Source: Acidimicrobiaceae bacterium
GTDB lineage: Bacteria > Actinomycetota > Acidimicrobiia > Acidimicrobiales > RAAP-2
Length of the DNA: 13,311 nucleotides
Direction of reading: 5' to 3'
NCBI GenBank assembly: GCA_030838245.1
Contig: JAUTXB010000129.1
Location: forward strand, 1 to 13,311
Made by a program: the position numbers and the translations under genes. The number at the start of each line of letters is the position of its first letter. The first letter of the stretch is position 1. The notes under the pieces were generated by a model. That model searched no databases. It saw only the letters and a list, made by a program, of their open reading frames with translations, and was not told the origin of the DNA. Positions 12,530 through 13,311 of this stretch are shown in pieces.

Positions 12530-13311
12530 CAGGCCTCGATCACCAGTCCCCCGTCGAGACCGTTCCCCATGACCGAGCCCGTGGGCGACCCGGCTCCTTG
12601 GGCGGCGATCGCGCTGTCGATGCCGTAGACGCCGCGGGCCTGGTCGCGCACGAGCACGCCACGGTCGAGCTCGATGACCCGGCGCCGCATCTGGTCGACC
12701 ATGCCGGCGTCGTGGGTGGCGATGACCACGGTGGTGCCGGTCCGGTTGATCCGGTCCAGGAGCCGCATGATCCCGAGGCTGGTGGTGGGGTCCAGGTTCC
12801 CGGTGGGCTCGTCGGCCAGCAGGATCAAGGGGCGATTGACGAAGGCGCGGGCCACGGCCACGCGCTGTTGCTCGCCACCGGACAGCTCATGGGGAAGGTT
12901 GTTCCGCTTCTTGGCCAGGCCGACCAGGTCCAGTACCTGGGGGACCTGTTGGCTGATGACGTGCTTGGGCCGGCCGATGACCTCGAGGGCGAAAGCCACG
13001 TTCTCGAAGACGTTCTTGTTGGGCAGCAGGCGGAAGTCCTGGAAGACGCAGCCGATGTTCCGGCGGAGGTAGGGGATGCGCCACTTGGACAGGTGGCCGA
13101 TCTCCTTGCCTGCCTCCCAGATGCGACCCGAGTCCGGCGTCTCCTCCCGGAGGAGCAGGCGGATGAACGTGGTCTTCCCCGATCCAGACGGGCCGACGAG
13201 GAAGACGAACTCCCCCTTGTCGATCTCCACAGAACACTGGTGGAGCGCAACGGTGGTGCCCTTGTACGTCTGGGTGACGGTGTCGAAACGGATCTTGAGG
13301 GAAGCGTGATG
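12529..13311 (-). CDS. ftsE: cell division ATP-binding protein FtsE (start beyond window)
   Basis: ABC-type ATPase of the FtsEX complex. The frame runs open to the right edge: 260 residues are visible, beginning [18 protein letters not shown], which contains the normal FtsE beginning (IRFDxVTxxY). No start codon lies between the edge and this motif, so the true start is just outside. A GTG at 13230 is an internal valine and would remove the first strand. Counting from the edge, the motifs are Walker A GPSGSGKT (40-47), Q-loop FQD (90-92), signature LSGGEQQ (143-149), Walker B LILLADEP (162-169) and the H-loop histidine 200 in ATHD. After the core a low-complexity tail ([16 protein letters not shown], 236-251) extends beyond the usual FtsE length of about 225-230, as in some actinobacteria. 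It is cotranscribed with ftsX (1-bp overlap). Confidence 0.92.
   Translation of the reverse strand, partial: HHASLKIRFDTVTQTYKGTTVALHQCSVEIDKGEFVFLVGPSGSGKTTFIRLLLREETPDSGRIWEAGKEIGHLSKWRIPYLRRNIGCVFQDFRLLPNKNVFENVAFALEVIGRPKHVISQQVPQVLDLVGLAKKRNNLPHELSGGEQQRVAVARAFVNRPLILLADEPTGNLDPTTSLGIMRLLDRINRTGTTVVIATHDAGMVDQMRRRVIELDRGVLVRDQARGVYGIDSAIAAQGAGSPTGSVMGNGLDGGLVIEA

Noticed and set aside
12529..13230. GTG 13230 as the ftsE start
   Set aside because: The frame upstream to the window edge encodes [12 protein letters not shown], the conserved FtsE beginning, so the true start lies outside the window.

Overview
The window is dense, roughly two-thirds G+C bacterial chromosome. Gene content points to an actinobacterium, possibly of the class Acidimicrobiia or an uncultured relative: FadD19/FadE-type acyl-CoA genes, a SCO6745-type protein, an actinobacterial-style truncated haemoglobin, FtsEX, and several genes whose start codon follows a TAnnnT -10 box by only 6-8 nt (leaderless promoters). 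The organism call is inference from gene types and signals. No rRNA, tRNA or CRISPR array was seen.

Layout. 1-1827 (minus strand): biotin synthesis genes bioA and bioF, overlapping by 4 bp, with bioF running off the left edge. 1947-3353 (plus): an archaeal-type riboflavin synthase, then a SCO6745-type protein of unknown function. 3420-6315: a divergent pair, an acyl-CoA dehydrogenase (minus) and a FadD-type acyl-CoA synthetase (plus), together the first two steps of beta-oxidation of a fatty or sterol side-chain acid. 6323-7066 (minus): a short RmlA-like sugar-1-phosphate nucleotidyltransferase. 7195-7659 (plus): a group II truncated haemoglobin. 7660-7961: the only long gene-free stretch; it holds a frameshifted C-terminal remnant of an apparent ISL3-type transposase and a possible IS right end. 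7962-9242 (plus): a three-gene operon, SRPBCC - ArsR - SRPBCC, preceded by a consensus-like promoter overlaid by two copies of TTGTACAAGC. 9334-11574: a divergent pair of hydrolases, a beta-lactamase-fold serine hydrolase (minus) and a secreted LIP-family lipase/esterase (plus). 11645-13311 (minus): ftsX and ftsE, overlapping by 1 bp, with ftsE running off the right edge.

The most notable points are the archaeal-type riboflavin synthase in a bacterial setting, and the ArsR/SRPBCC operon beside an IS scar. That operon has its own Shine-Dalgarno site and operator pair, unlike its apparently leaderless neighbours, which fits acquisition by transfer. Several start codons were reassigned: bioA to an internal ATG, the acyl-CoA dehydrogenase to an internal GTG, the haemoglobin to an internal ATG, and ftsE to a start beyond the window.
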